Assembly (NCBI GenBank): GCA_028280305.1
Contig: JANQMC010000050.1
Span: 39,413-103,412, forward strand
Origin: Pelagibius sp.
GTDB lineage: Bacteria > Pseudomonadota > Alphaproteobacteria > Kiloniellales > Kiloniellaceae
DNA: 64,000 nucleotides
Direction of reading: 5' to 3'
In this document: positions 1 to 8,834 of the stretch, one piece after another
Numbering within the stretch: the stretch's first letter is position 1
Layout: each line of letters starts with the position of its first letter
The notes under the pieces: model-generated
Database searches by the model: none
What the model saw: only the letters and a program-made list of their open reading frames with translations
Told to the model about the DNA's origin: nothing
Position numbers and translations under genes: made by a program

Positions 1-725
1 ATGCTTCCCGCGTCGATCGTCAGTTCTGTTGCTGCAGCGAGCAGCGGCACGCGCGCCGGATCGAGAAGCCCCCCGGCCTGTAGCACAGGAACATCACCTT
101 CCGCCGTCCCGGCGCCCTGAGTCATGGAAACAAGTTGAAAGCGGTCGCCCGTGGCGTCGTAGACAAAGGTGCAGATCGCCGCGGCCGGCAAGCGCCCGGC
201 CGGCACTGCCGCCCCGCCCGGCAAGACGATCGTCCGGGCCGCCAGATCGTTCACCTCCAGCGTCGGCGTTGTCGTCAGATTGGTGTTGGCGATGCGGGTC
301 TTGAAAGTCATTCCCGCCACCAGTGCCGTCACTTTCGGCGATGGTGTGATGTTATAGGCGTCGGCGGTGCCACCGTCCGCCCAGAAGTCGGCATAGCCGA
401 ACAGCAGTTGCTCGACAGCCTGACCCGATACGGCGCTGTGGACGTAAATCTGTCCGTCCGCCGGCTGCCAGTTCACCGCAGCACCGGCGCTGCTCGATGC
501 GATGATCGTGTCGCGCGTCAGCGTGTCCGGCGTGCCGCTGGCGACCGTGCCGATGCCGAACTCCTTCTTGCCGTCGCTATTGCGCGCGACGTAATAGACC
601 TGCGCATCGGCCCCTGCCCCGCTGACGAAGGACCGCCAGTTGGAGTCCGGCGGCCCGGCGAGGCTGTAAGTCCCGGTGCCGGTGGTCGCGGTCAGTTCAA
701 GCACGTTCTCCGGTGCAACGGCCAT
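1..725 (-). CDS. Phage tail fibre/collar-like protein, C-terminus off the window
   Basis: An open frame of about 241 codons starts at ATG 725 and runs off the left edge without a stop. The N-terminal third contains the pattern 'DTLTRDTIIASSSAGAAVNW', which resembles the LTRTTV-ASS-G-AVNW segment common near the start of siphovirus tail-fibre or distal tail proteins. It is followed by a beta-rich, Thr/Val-rich stretch. It begins 2 nt after the stop of the preceding gene, at the distal end of the tail operon, as expected of a fibre gene. The exact role and the C-terminal receptor-binding part cannot be seen. Tail-fibre assignment is inference from motif and position. Confidence 0.6.
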   Translation of the reverse strand, partial: MAVAPENVLELTATTGTGTYSLAGPPDSNWRSFVSGAGADAQVYYVARNSDGKKEFGIGTVASGTPDTLTRDTIIASSSAGAAVNWQPADGQIYVHSAVSGQAVEQLLFGYADFWADGGTADAYNITPSPKVTALVAGMTFKTRIANTNLTTTPTLEVNDLAARTIVLPGGAAVPAGRLPAAAICTFVYDATGDRFQLVSMTQGAGTAEGDVPVLQAGGLLDPARVPLLAAATELTIDAGS

Positions 726-726
726 A

Positions 727-1539
727 TCAGACCAACTCCTCGATACGGTAGCGTTTTACCCAGTTGCCCTGCCCGTCAGCGCCGGGGTAGTTCGGCGAGA
801 TCGGCGACAGCGAGCGCACCAGGCAGGTAAAAAGCCTTTGGTGCAGGCGCGTTGTTTCCTCCGGATCCATCGCAAAAACCAGATCGCGGGACAGCCCGCG
901 CAGGCGGTCGAACTCGAAGAGATCGCCCCAGGCTTCCTCGGCCGACAAGGTATTGAACAGCGGTTCCCAGACACGCCGACGGCCGCCCTCGGTCGGGACA
1001 AGCCCGCCCCCGGCCGTTTCCGCCACTGTCGAAGTGTCGATCCAGCCGGCAGAGCTGCCGAAGCCGAAGTTCGTGGTGGGGCGAAAGGCGGAGGCCAGGA
1101 TCAGTCGCCCGATCTCGAAATAGCCCGCGGGATTGGCGGCATCGAGGAAGTCGAAGCGCCACCACCGCCAGCTCTGTGACGGCCCCAGAGTGCGCAGCGA
1201 GTTGAGATGCGGCCAGGCCTCGGCGACATCGACCACATTGAGATCATAGGTCGCGTCGAAGCCGGGCGACGCTGTCAGATTGGCTTCGCTGGCCGCCGCC
1301 CTGACCCGCACCGTCGCCGCGTTGCTGCCGTTGTGCGACCCGAAGTAAAGCGTATCGATAGCCGGGGCGGCGCCCAGATCCAAGGTCGCAAACATCCCGG
1401 GCAGCGCTGTCCAGCGGCAGCGCTGCGAGGGCTGCAGGGTCAGCAGATTCCCGAAGCCCATGGCCTCGGCGACCGTGCCGCCGCCGGCGACACTGCCGGC
1501 ATCGGAAAGCGCCGGCGAGGCGATCAAGCAATTGCCCAA
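727..1539 (-). CDS. Phage tail tip-associated protein (270 aa)
   Basis: The gene encodes 270 aa with no catalytic motif that I recognise. The centre is rich in Trp and Phe (a 'WRWWRFDF' segment near residue 125), with a jelly-roll-like alternation of hydrophobic residues. This would suit a virion surface or carbohydrate-contacting protein. It lies between the large tail-tip protein and the fibre-like gene, with gaps of only 4 and 1 nt, so it is surely co-translated with the tail operon. The start is a TTG just after an AAGG sequence. A second TTG four codons later is also possible. Function within the tail tip is inferred from position only. Confidence 0.6.
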   Translation of the reverse strand: MGNCLIASPALSDAGSVAGGGTVAEAMGFGNLLTLQPSQRCRWTALPGMFATLDLGAAPAIDTLYFGSHNGSNAATVRVRAAASEANLTASPGFDATYDLNVVDVAEAWPHLNSLRTLGPSQSWRWWRFDFLDAANPAGYFEIGRLILASAFRPTTNFGFGSSAGWIDTSTVAETAGGGLVPTEGGRRRVWEPLFNTLSAEEAWGDLFEFDRLRGLSRDLVFAMDPEETTRLHQRLFTCLVRSLSPISPNYPGADGQGNWVKRYRIEELV

Positions 1540-1543
1540 AGCC

Positions 1544-4243
1544 TTAACCCCAGAGGGTCAGGCGCGGGTCGCGGAACCGCGCGCCTTCCTCAATGCCGAT
1601 GACAACGAAGTCTTTCGGCAGGTCGTAGCGAACGTCGTTCGCTTGCTGCGTCGGTTTCAGCGTCACCGTGTCGCCGAGCCAGAGGCGGCGCCCGAGCCCC
1701 AGAGCCTGGCATTCATAGCTGTCCCGCAGAACGCCGTGCAGCGCCTGGCGCCGCGTCGCTTCCGCGCCGGCGTCGTCCTCTTCCGCCCAGAGCCCGATGC
1801 TCTCGGCATCCTCGGCAAGGCGATGCTTCGTGAGGACGGCCTCCGCTGTCGCGGCCGCCGGATTCGCGAAGCGCGCCGGCGTCGAATAGCGGTCACGCGC
1901 CTCTGCCGAAAGGCTGCCGGCCAGGCCGTCGGGATCCTGCACCACGCCGAGCGCAGCATGGCCGATACGCCAGCGCCAGGTCGGTTGCGGCCCCTGACGG
2001 CTCGGCCGCCGGCGCTCGCTGATATTGCTGTGATCCAGCACGGCAACCGGATTCTCCGGGGCCTTGAGCACGCCCACGGTCAAGAGACCCAGAGGCGTGA
2101 AAGCCCACCAGCCGCCCGCGGAAGCCATGATTTCGGTCAGCGCCTGGGCAAAGTTCTTGACGTCCGGCCCCGACCACCAGCCCACCTCGCCCGGCTGGTC
2201 CAGATCCAGAGTCGCGAAGGCCGCCTCGTCCAGCTCGATCGGGGCCACGCCCGAGCGCGTCTCGACGAGGCGCCGCACGATGGCGCCATGGGTCGCCGCG
2301 AAGTCGCCGCCGGTCGCATCGCCGCGGACATCGCAGGTGATCCGGCCGTCCGGCGAGGCGCCCAGCTTCAGCCAGGACCCCCCGTCGGTAATCGCCAAGG
2401 CGTACTCCCCCGGCTCGATATCCTGCCCCGCGCCTGTGGTCAGCGCCTTCAAGGCAGCATAGCTCGCCGGCACCTGGCCGCTGTCTGTCAACACCGCGCC
2501 ACGATCCCGGACTTCAGTCAAGGCCTCGATCCGACCGTCATGAACATGAAAGATCAGAGACGGCGGGTCGTTCAGCACTGGTTCGACGTTTCGCTTGTCG
2601 CCGAGCACGATCGGCATCGGCGCGCCGGCCAGTTCTGCCGAGCCCTGCGCGTCACCTGCGCCGGTATAGAACCGCGTCTGCACCGGGCGATTGAGGATGG
2701 TCTGGCGGTCGCGCAGCTCCAGGATCAGATGCTCTTCCGTCCAGGAAACCGCGCCGATGGTGCCGACAAAAGCCTTTTCGAAGCGGCGGAAAGGATCGCC
2801 GCGATAGCCGGTGAACACTTCGAGCGTCCGCCCGGTCAGGCCGAGCCGCGTGACGGCATCCAGGGCGCCGTCGCCGTTAGCCAGGCGAATGCTGCCGCTG
2901 CTTTCGCTGGCGCGGCCGTCGGGACGGCTGCCGCGAAAGGCCCGGACGGAGAACTCGTAACCCCGGCGCCCTTCGATCCTGGCATCGAAAGTCTTGTTTG
3001 CCGGGGTGTCGTCGGGACCGGAGGAATAGTCCGTATCGGCGACGCAGAACTGCCGCTCGCCGCCCAGCACCATGAAGGAAAGCCCTTCGCCCGGAAGCTG
3101 TTCCAGGCCAACCGGCCAGGGCGGCCCCGCGATGGTCGCGGCCAGGGTCTCGTCGTAGGCCGAAAACAGCACCGCCAGAACCTCTGACTCGCGTTGCCAC
3201 CGCGGCGCCGCGACGCGGATCGCCGGCGGCGCGGCTTCCGTGACGCTCTCCGCCGCCGCCGGCACTGCCGTGAAGTCATTGTTGATGGAGAAGACGGCGG
3301 GCGCGGCTTCCGTCAGGCTCTCCGCCCCCGCGGCGACCAGGGACACAGATTCCAGAACGGTGCCGATCAGGAAGATCTGCGGTCTGCCCGCCGTGCTGCC
3401 GAGGCTCGCAAAGACTTCGATCTTGCGGTCGCCATCCGCTTCCGCCAGAGCCAGGCTCACGCTCTGCGACGGGCGGAAAACCGCAGCCTCGCTGCTTCCT
3501 TTCTTCCGGATGCCCCATTGACCCGGCTGCGTACTGTCAAGGATCCAAAAGATCCCGGCGCGCGATCCTTCGGGCAGGGTCACTTCGGTCCAGATCGCGT
3601 CGGCGGCCGGCGTGACTTCCGTCGCGTTGTCTGGAAAGTTCACACCGCCGGTCAGCCAACCGCGCAAATAGAGGGACTCGCTACTGCTCCCGCGGTAAAA
3701 CTCGAATTGCTGGCTGCCGTCAAGCCCCACGAGGTAGGCATGCAGGTTGTCTTTCTGTCTTTGGAGCGAGTCAGTCGACCCGGCCTTTCGGGCATAGACA
3801 TCGGTCGCCCGCGGACGCGAAAACAGAAAAGCGGCTGTCGCCGTCTCGGAGCCGGTCAAGCCCGCGATGCTAACGGTCTCGTATGTCTCGCGGGTGCCCA
3901 GTCCGACGCCTTGGATCTCATCCGGAAACGTCGCCTCCGTTTCGAAGTAGGCGACCAGGTCCAGGACGATGTTGATCGTATCCCCGACCCAGACTTCGAT
4001 TTCCTTGGCGGGACTAAGGCCGCAGAAGTCGAAGGTCGCCGCGTTGGCGTCAAGCTCGTCGGCAAAGGCGACCGCCGCGCCTGGCTTGCGCAGCCCCCAA
4101 TCGCGGTCGCCGTCAACAAGGTTGCGCACCCGGATCGCGACGCCGGTCGCCGCCGCCGAGACTTCGCTTGACAGGTCGATCGTGACCCAGGCATTCGCCG
4201 CGCCTGGCGACAGGGTGACAAAGGGATCCTTGAAGACGATCAT
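1544..4243 (-). CDS. Large phage tail tip / baseplate hub-like protein (899 aa)
   Basis: This 899-residue protein follows the tape measure and one small gene, the position of siphovirus tail-tip (gpJ-like or distal-tail) proteins. Residues 1-260 look like repeated beta domains. Around residues 295-345 there is a short imperfect duplication (AAGAESLTEAAP / AAAESVTEAAPP) that resembles an inter-domain linker. The C-terminal half carries motifs such as 'VFTGYRGDPFRRFEKAFVGTIG' and 'ELRDRQTILNRPVQTRFY', typical of conserved virion tail-tip proteins of alphaproteobacterial siphophages. The start codon overlaps the stop of the preceding gene in ATGA. The tail role is well supported by context, and the exact subunit identity is less certain. 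Confidence 0.75.
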   Translation of the reverse strand: MIVFKDPFVTLSPGAANAWVTIDLSSEVSAAATGVAIRVRNLVDGDRDWGLRKPGAAVAFADELDANAATFDFCGLSPAKEIEVWVGDTINIVLDLVAYFETEATFPDEIQGVGLGTRETYETVSIAGLTGSETATAAFLFSRPRATDVYARKAGSTDSLQRQKDNLHAYLVGLDGSQQFEFYRGSSSESLYLRGWLTGGVNFPDNATEVTPAADAIWTEVTLPEGSRAGIFWILDSTQPGQWGIRKKGSSEAAVFRPSQSVSLALAEADGDRKIEVFASLGSTAGRPQIFLIGTVLESVSLVAAGAESLTEAAPAVFSINNDFTAVPAAAESVTEAAPPAIRVAAPRWQRESEVLAVLFSAYDETLAATIAGPPWPVGLEQLPGEGLSFMVLGGERQFCVADTDYSSGPDDTPANKTFDARIEGRRGYEFSVRAFRGSRPDGRASESSGSIRLANGDGALDAVTRLGLTGRTLEVFTGYRGDPFRRFEKAFVGTIGAVSWTEEHLILELRDRQTILNRPVQTRFYTGAGDAQGSAELAGAPMPIVLGDKRNVEPVLNDPPSLIFHVHDGRIEALTEVRDRGAVLTDSGQVPASYAALKALTTGAGQDIEPGEYALAITDGGSWLKLGASPDGRITCDVRGDATGGDFAATHGAIVRRLVETRSGVAPIELDEAAFATLDLDQPGEVGWWSGPDVKNFAQALTEIMASAGGWWAFTPLGLLTVGVLKAPENPVAVLDHSNISERRRPSRQGPQPTWRWRIGHAALGVVQDPDGLAGSLSAEARDRYSTPARFANPAAATAEAVLTKHRLAEDAESIGLWAEEDDAGAEATRRQALHGVLRDSYECQALGLGRRLWLGDTVTLKPTQQANDVRYDLPKDFVVIGIEEGARFRDPRLTLWG

Positions 4244-4647
4244 GCCGGCGCTGCCGACTGGCGGTCTGTGATGGTCTGCGCTTCGATCGTCCCGACTTGG
4301 CCGGCCGACACCGCGATCGGCGCCGCCAAGGGCCTAACATGCTTCAGCCTCGAATTCACGGTGTCCACCCAGGCGACGTGATCGGCCGTACCATCGATGC
4401 TGATCGGCACGCTGCCCTGCGCATTCGAGACCAGCTTGCGGCCGTCGACATCGCCGGCACTCGGCCCGGTGAAGTCGGCGGCCGAGACGGTTACTTCGCC
4501 CAGGCGTTTGCCCGAGCCCACGCCGAAGTTCGTTTGGGCTTCAGAGAAGTTAGCCGGCTCACCCGCGCAGAGCACAAGCCGGGTGGTGTTGTTCTTCAGA
4601 TCGTTCAGCTTGGCGTCGAGCGCCTGGGAATCGTCCGCGTAGCCCAT
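4240..4647 (-). CDS. Small phage tail protein (135 aa)
   Basis: This 135-aa protein lies between the tape measure and the large tail-tip gene. It starts 8 nt after the tape-measure stop and overlaps the next gene by 4 nt. It contains 'VNSRLKHVRPL' and a Thr/Ser/Val-rich body compatible with a beta structure, and has no Cys pairs or catalytic motif. It is probably a small tail-tip or fibre-attachment component. I do not recognise a named family, so the call rests on position and translational coupling. Confidence 0.6.
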   Translation of the reverse strand: MGYADDSQALDAKLNDLKNNTTRLVLCAGEPANFSEAQTNFGVGSGKRLGEVTVSAADFTGPSAGDVDGRKLVSNAQGSVPISIDGTADHVAWVDTVNSRLKHVRPLAAPIAVSAGQVGTIEAQTITDRQSAAPA

Positions 4648-4654
4648 GGTTACC

Positions 4655-7600
4655 TCACGCTGCCTGCTTTTTCAGTTCGGCCAGAATGTCCTCCAACGCC
4701 GTGATCACGGCGGCCTGCCCCTCTTCGCCCTTGTTAAGAGCATCGATAATCCTCACGGCATCAAAGGCCTGGCGGTCAGAGGCAGCCGCGATGGCCGCAG
4801 CCGTGTTGTCGTTGGCCCCGCCGGCCCCGCCGATCCGGCTCTGCACAACGGCCTGCACCCGCGCCAGGTCATCGAAGAAGTTGGTCGAGCTGGCGTTGAA
4901 GCTCCGCGACGCACCGATGAACTCCCGGCCCAGGGTGATGATCCGTTGCGCCGAGGCGCCCTGGGCGACCGCTGCCTCGAAGGCGCCACGGGCGCCGGAC
5001 AGCGCATTGCCCGGCGCCGCGCCTGAGAGACCGCCGAAGGTGATCTCGTTCAGGAAATCCGACAGGCCGTTGTTGCTCTGCTCGATCACCCGCGCGCGCT
5101 CCAGGGCGTTCAGCTTCTCCAGCGCGACCAGGTCAGCGCCGAGGGCCTTGGCTTCCTTCAGGCGTTCTTCCTGGGTCTTCGCTAGGTCATCCAGGGCCGC
5201 CTGCATCGGATCGGTGAAGCCGAGAATCGACAACTGGATCGCGTCGTCGAAACCTTCCGTCAGGTCCTGCAGCGCCTTGGCGTGCAGCTCCTCGATCTTT
5301 GTCACCTCCAGCCCCAGCGCCTCGGCGCGGCTGGCCGCATCTTCGAAGGCCGCCTCCAGGTCCTTGATGGCCTGCTCGGCCTGGGTGATTTCCTCGACAT
5401 CGAACAGCTCGTCGCCGAGGATCGCCTGGGCGAGCGAAACATTCGCGGAGAACTCGTCCAGGTCTTTGCTGATCTGGCCGGCGCGCCGCACCGCATCCCC
5501 CAAGGCCGGATCGATCCCTCCCAACTGCGAGCCGCTGAATCCGAAGAGGACAGACTGTTCAACCGCGCTGCGGTAGTCGGTGCCGAGCGCGCGGTCTAGA
5601 CGCCCTTCGTTGTAGGCCCGGCCGACCCGGAACTGGCCGCCGAAAGTACCGACCTGGTTGACGCCGGCATTGATGATCTCGGCCCCCAGCGCCTCGGTAA
5701 TGGCGTTGAAGGTACTGGCCACGTCCCGCGCGAAGCGTTCCGCCTCGGCACGGTTGCCGCCGTTGTCCGCGTTGGCGGTGCCGAAAACGAGCGCACCGTT
5801 GGAGACGCCGAGACTGGCGACCGCGTTGGGCCCGACCGTCCGCCCGTCGCCGCCGAACAGACCGCCGAACAGACCGCCACCGCCACCGCCGATCAGACCG
5901 CCCAGGATGGTGCCGACGCCTGGAAGAATCGCGGAGCCGATTGCGGCGCCCGCGGCCGCGCCGACGCCGGAGCCGATGGTGCCGCCGACCGGGTTGCCGC
6001 CAACCAAGCTGTTCAGCAGCGAACCCGCGCCGAAGCCAAGACCGGCACCGCCGAGGAAGCTGCTAAAGGTGGTCGAGCCGAAGAGGCCACCCGTCGAGGC
6101 AGCATTGCTGAGGCCGCCCGGCACCGCCGCCACGCCGAGGTTGGCCGCCGCGCCACCAGGCGCCGCGAAGCCGAGACTGGCGCCGAAGCTGTTGAGCGCC
6201 GTCGTCAGGCTGCCGGCCGAGCCGAACAGGCTGTCGAGGCCTGGAATGGAAGGTACGCCGAACCCGAAGCCACCACCCCCGCCACCGGGCAGCGACGATG
6301 CCGAGGCACCAAGTTGGCCAGCTAGGCCGCCGAGGCCTGCCGCATTCAGAACGCCCCCGACCACCGGCCGGAACACCAGCAACGCGGCGATCTCGCCCGC
6401 CGTGCGGACCATGATCCGCTTTAGGGCATCCGACAGCTTTTCGAAGCTATCGACGCCGCCGTCGAAGACATCGGTGAAGAAGTCGGCAAAGGAGTCCTGG
6501 ATGCCGTCGATAGCATTCAGGAAGGGCTGCTGCATCAGCCGCGCCTCTTCCTCCCGCGCCCGCTTCAGATCCTCCGCGGCCTGTTCTGCCGCGCGGACGC
6601 GCTCGGCTTCTGCTTCGGTCAGGGCGTCAATGGACCGCCGCAACTCGGCGTTCGCAAAGACAAGGTCCGAGATTTCTCGACCTTCCGCTGACATGATGTC
6701 TACGCCGGCAGCGCGGAGCTGATTGGTCGTTTCGATAGCGGTGTTGGTTCGCCAAACGTCGGAGCGCAGACCCCTGTGGGCTTGCTCTAAGGCGGTCAGT
6801 TCCTCGTTTTCAATGCGAAGCTGTTTAACAACATCCTCGACAGCCTTACCGTGGGCCGCCACCGCCGGCGTGCCACCGCTCGCGATGGTTTGGCCCATCT
6901 TCGTTACGTCGACGATGACATCGTCGATACTCGCACCGAAGGCCTCATAGGCAAGCGCCGCGGCCGCAGCCATGGCGGCGACCTGGGCGACCGCCGTGAT
7001 CAGGTTCGCCCGCATCACGATCGACAGCAACCGGGCGCCCTTGGCCGCGGCCGCGGTGGCCACGACGAACTTGCCCACCGCCACCGCCATGCCGACGAAG
7101 ACCGCGGCCGCCTTCATGGCGATCAGCGCAGCCAGCACCGCGGCGATCTCCCGGATGTTGCGGGCGACGAATTCCGCCGCCGCGGCAACCCCGCGCATGG
7201 AGACGCCGACCGCGTGGCCGAAGTTCTGGCCGATCTCCCGCGCCTCGCGCATCGAGGCGGCGGAGGCGTCGACCGCACCGGCCATGCCCAAGACAATCTC
7301 GGTATCGAAGCCCGCCTGGAAAGCGCGCTGCAGGAGCGTGACCTGGTCGTTCAACTGCTCGGACGCGGCCAGCATTTCATTGCTGCGCAGCGTAACAGCC
7401 ACCATCTCATCGCTAACGGTCCCCGTCGATTCCGCCAGCAAGACCATGTTGGTGCCCGCCGTCCGTCCGAAGGCCGCCGCCGACAAGGCGAGGCGGTCGA
7501 AATCGTTCGGCGCCCGGGCGATGGCGGTGAGCATGATGTCCAGCGCCTCGCCGGTGCTGTTCGCAGCGAGGAGCTGGTTCTTTAGAGAGACGTTGGCCTT

Positions 7601-8032
7601 ATCGAGAAAGGTTGTCAGGGTGCCGGTGCCGGCGCGCAGCTCGCCCACCTTCTTGATGAACTGCGCCGCGCTCGCGTCCATTTGCTGGATGGTGACCCCC
7701 GTCACCTCGCCCCGGATCCGGAACTCCTGCAGCGCCTCCGCGGCTAGGCCGATCCGCCGCGCCTGCTTGTTGAGCGCGTCGGCATTGTCGAGGGCCGCCT
7801 TCGTGAAGCCCTGGAACTGACGCACCGCCAGGGCGCCGGCTAGGGAGGCCGCCCCGGCCCGCATGGTCCGGAAAGCGCGGTTCACCCCGCGCGAGGCGTT
7901 CTGCACCTCGCGCAGGGCGCGCTTCTGGATCGCCGTCTGCTTCTTCAGCAGCGAGGTAGTCTTCTGAAGGTTCCGCTCGAAGGCCGCGGACTTCAGCGCC
8001 ATGTCGGCAACCAGCGATCCGATACTTGCCAT
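4655..8032 (-). CDS. Tail tape measure protein (1125 aa)
   Basis: This is the longest prophage gene. The N-terminal 300 residues are helical and coiled-coil-like, with the typical tape-measure start (LKKQTAIQKRALREV) and a conserved 'FGRTAGTNMVLLAES' region near residue 190. Residues 280-370 contain Ala/Val-rich hydrophobic segments. Residues 560-740 form a Gly-rich, possibly membrane-interacting tract (many GGG and GAAAG runs). The last 300 residues return to charged helices. In this family length sets tail length: 1125 residues would imply a tail of roughly 150-170 nm at about 1.5 angstrom per residue. It follows the gpG/gpGT frameshift cassette, exactly where siphoviruses place it. Confidence 0.92.
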   Translation of the reverse strand: MASIGSLVADMALKSAAFERNLQKTTSLLKKQTAIQKRALREVQNASRGVNRAFRTMRAGAASLAGALAVRQFQGFTKAALDNADALNKQARRIGLAAEALQEFRIRGEVTGVTIQQMDASAAQFIKKVGELRAGTGTLTTFLDKANVSLKNQLLAANSTGEALDIMLTAIARAPNDFDRLALSAAAFGRTAGTNMVLLAESTGTVSDEMVAVTLRSNEMLAASEQLNDQVTLLQRAFQAGFDTEIVLGMAGAVDASAASMREAREIGQNFGHAVGVSMRGVAAAAEFVARNIREIAAVLAALIAMKAAAVFVGMAVAVGKFVVATAAAAKGARLLSIVMRANLITAVAQVAAMAAAAALAYEAFGASIDDVIVDVTKMGQTIASGGTPAVAAHGKAVEDVVKQLRIENEELTALEQAHRGLRSDVWRTNTAIETTNQLRAAGVDIMSAEGREISDLVFANAELRRSIDALTEAEAERVRAAEQAAEDLKRAREEEARLMQQPFLNAIDGIQDSFADFFTDVFDGGVDSFEKLSDALKRIMVRTAGEIAALLVFRPVVGGVLNAAGLGGLAGQLGASASSLPGGGGGGFGFGVPSIPGLDSLFGSAGSLTTALNSFGASLGFAAPGGAAANLGVAAVPGGLSNAASTGGLFGSTTFSSFLGGAGLGFGAGSLLNSLVGGNPVGGTIGSGVGAAAGAAIGSAILPGVGTILGGLIGGGGGGLFGGLFGGDGRTVGPNAVASLGVSNGALVFGTANADNGGNRAEAERFARDVASTFNAITEALGAEIINAGVNQVGTFGGQFRVGRAYNEGRLDRALGTDYRSAVEQSVLFGFSGSQLGGIDPALGDAVRRAGQISKDLDEFSANVSLAQAILGDELFDVEEITQAEQAIKDLEAAFEDAASRAEALGLEVTKIEELHAKALQDLTEGFDDAIQLSILGFTDPMQAALDDLAKTQEERLKEAKALGADLVALEKLNALERARVIEQSNNGLSDFLNEITFGGLSGAAPGNALSGARGAFEAAVAQGASAQRIITLGREFIGASRSFNASSTNFFDDLARVQAVVQSRIGGAGGANDNTAAAIAAASDRQAFDAVRIIDALNKGEEGQAAVITALEDILAELKKQAA

Positions 8033-8053
8033 GGTTAGACTGTCACCTCCCTA

Positions 8054-8099
8054 GTGCCCGCCTCGACGGCGCAATGCGCCGGTGTGACGGGGCGGGCAC
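8054..8099 (-). repeat. Structured repeat, copy A (between gpT frame and tape measure)
   Basis: A perfect 9-bp inverted repeat (8054-8062 with 8091-8099) encloses a second hairpin, GGCGC-AAT-GCGCC (8068-8080). The core TCGAC-hairpin-GGTGTGACGG is shared with copy B at 8835-8874, but the outer stem differs in sequence while still pairing. That points to selection on RNA or DNA secondary structure. It sits in the short gap between the gpT frame stop and the tape-measure start. There is no T-run, so it is not an obvious intrinsic terminator. Confidence 0.7.
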
Positions 8100-8109
8100 C
8101 CCATAAGAC

Positions 8110-8340
8110 TTATCGACGGCCGACACTGCGCCGGGCAAAGACGGTCTGACGTTGCGCCTCCGCGGCGGCCTCGCGCCGCATTTCGGCCTCCTTCCGCTCT
8201 TCGGCCTCCAGCTCGTAGAGCGCCACATACTCTGTGATCTCGGCCGAGGTGACGGAGGCGAGGAAGGCGGGCAAAGTCAGCCCGTGGTCTCGGGCGATGA
8301 CGAAGAGGAGGCGGCGGAATGGCCGCTCGCGGAGTTTCCC
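8110..8340 (-). CDS. gpT-like frame, made only as gpGT frameshift fusion
   Basis: No start codon opens this frame. It is open from the slippery site at 8334-8340 to TAA at 8110 and adds 74 residues to gpG after a -1 shift. The peptide is strongly coding-like: 'PAFLASVTSAEITEYVALYELEAEERKEAE' in part, ending in a basic helix. This resembles the ITEW..ylE-E P-like signature of gpT extensions in lambda-type tail chaperones. The expected fusion is about 205 aa. gpG and gpGT chaperone the tape measure protein during tail assembly. The call is direct for the open frame and heptamer, and inference for actual frameshifting. Confidence 0.8.
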   Translation of the reverse strand, partial: GKLRERPFRRLLFVIARDHGLTLPAFLASVTSAEITEYVALYELEAEERKEAEMRREAAAEAQRQTVFARRSVGRR

Positions 8341-8726
8341 TTGGCTTCCTCCAGATCCTCATCACGGATACCGGACAGCCGGGCGGCCACTTCCCAGAGG
8401 CGGTCGATCACCTTGCCGCTCTTCGCGCCGAGAGCCGCGGCATCTTCCGGCTTGAACAGTGGGGCGCCGTCTCGGTGGACAAGGCAATGAACCAGGCCGC
8501 GCGCCCGCGGGTTGCCGACGCGTACGATCTTGTCGACTTTGCTGCCTTTCCACTTGATGTCCTGGTGACTTTGCTCCCAGGCGTCGCGCTGCTCGCCGGT
8601 CATGCAGCGGACGTAGACAGTCCCGCCCCATTCGGGAACTGGAACCGCCTCGACGGCAATATCATCGGCCTCCAGGATAGCCCCGCGCGACAATGCTGTC
8701 GCTTCCTTTAACTCGGTTTTGCTCAT
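8277..8726 (-). CDS. Tail assembly chaperone gpG-like (149 aa)
   Basis: This 149-aa protein lies between the tail tube genes and the tape measure, the fixed position of gpG in long-tailed phages. Residues 30-120 are folded-looking ('VYVRCMTGEQRDAWEQ', 'VHCLVHRDGAPLFKPEDAAALG'), similar to the gp13/gpG tail chaperone family. The last 19 residues are a Ser-rich tail (SAASSSSSPETTG) that looks like unselected sequence encoded by the overlapping gpT frame. Codons 130-131 form the slippery heptamer. The abundant zero-frame product would be gpG and the minor product gpGT. Confidence 0.85.
   Translation of the reverse strand: MSKTELKEATALSRGAILEADDIAVEAVPVPEWGGTVYVRCMTGEQRDAWEQSHQDIKWKGSKVDKIVRVGNPRARGLVHCLVHRDGAPLFKPEDAAALGAKSGKVIDRLWEVAARLSGIRDEDLEEAKGNSASGHSAASSSSSPETTG
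8334..8340 (-). promoter_or_regulatory. -1 programmed ribosomal frameshift site, G GGA AAC
   Basis: On the minus strand the heptamer GGGAAAC is read in the zero frame as G GGA AAC at gpG codons 130-131. It is a canonical X XXY YYZ slippery site and differs only in the last base from the GGGAAAG of phage lambda G/GT. Slipping back one base pairs GGG and AAA and enters the 74-codon gpT frame. A short GCGG/CCGC hairpin begins about 7 nt downstream and may stimulate the shift. Confidence 0.85.
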
Positions 8727-8754
8727 GTCTCTCTCTTCGGGTTGCGCGCAGGCA

Positions 8755-8786
8755 CCGGCCCGGCCACCCGAACAGAGCCGGGCCGG
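8755..8786 (-). repeat. 10-bp perfect inverted repeat in intergenic region
   Basis: CCGGCCCGGC (8755-8764) pairs with GCCGGGCCGG (8777-8786) around a 12-nt loop, in the 154-nt gap before gpG. There is no T-run on either side, so it is unlikely to be an intrinsic terminator. It may shape mRNA stability in the late transcript. Confidence 0.5.
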
Positions 8787-8834
8787 CCAGATCCTGCGCA
8801 GGTCTGTAGCGTCTGTGTTCGGGTGAAGGACTCA

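Noticed and set aside
1..700. Left end of the prophage within the window
   Set aside because: The tail fibre-like gene is still open at position 1 and no tRNA fragment duplicate is visible, so the left boundary is outside.
1460..3187. 575-codon open frame on the plus strand
   Set aside because: It lies antisense to the large tail-tip gene, is Arg/Pro-rich and has no protein-like motif. High GC gives long antisense frames.
5658..6722. 354-codon plus-strand frame rich in Pro/Ala
   Set aside because: It is the mirror of the Gly-rich tract of the tape measure gene. Composition is explained by the sense strand.
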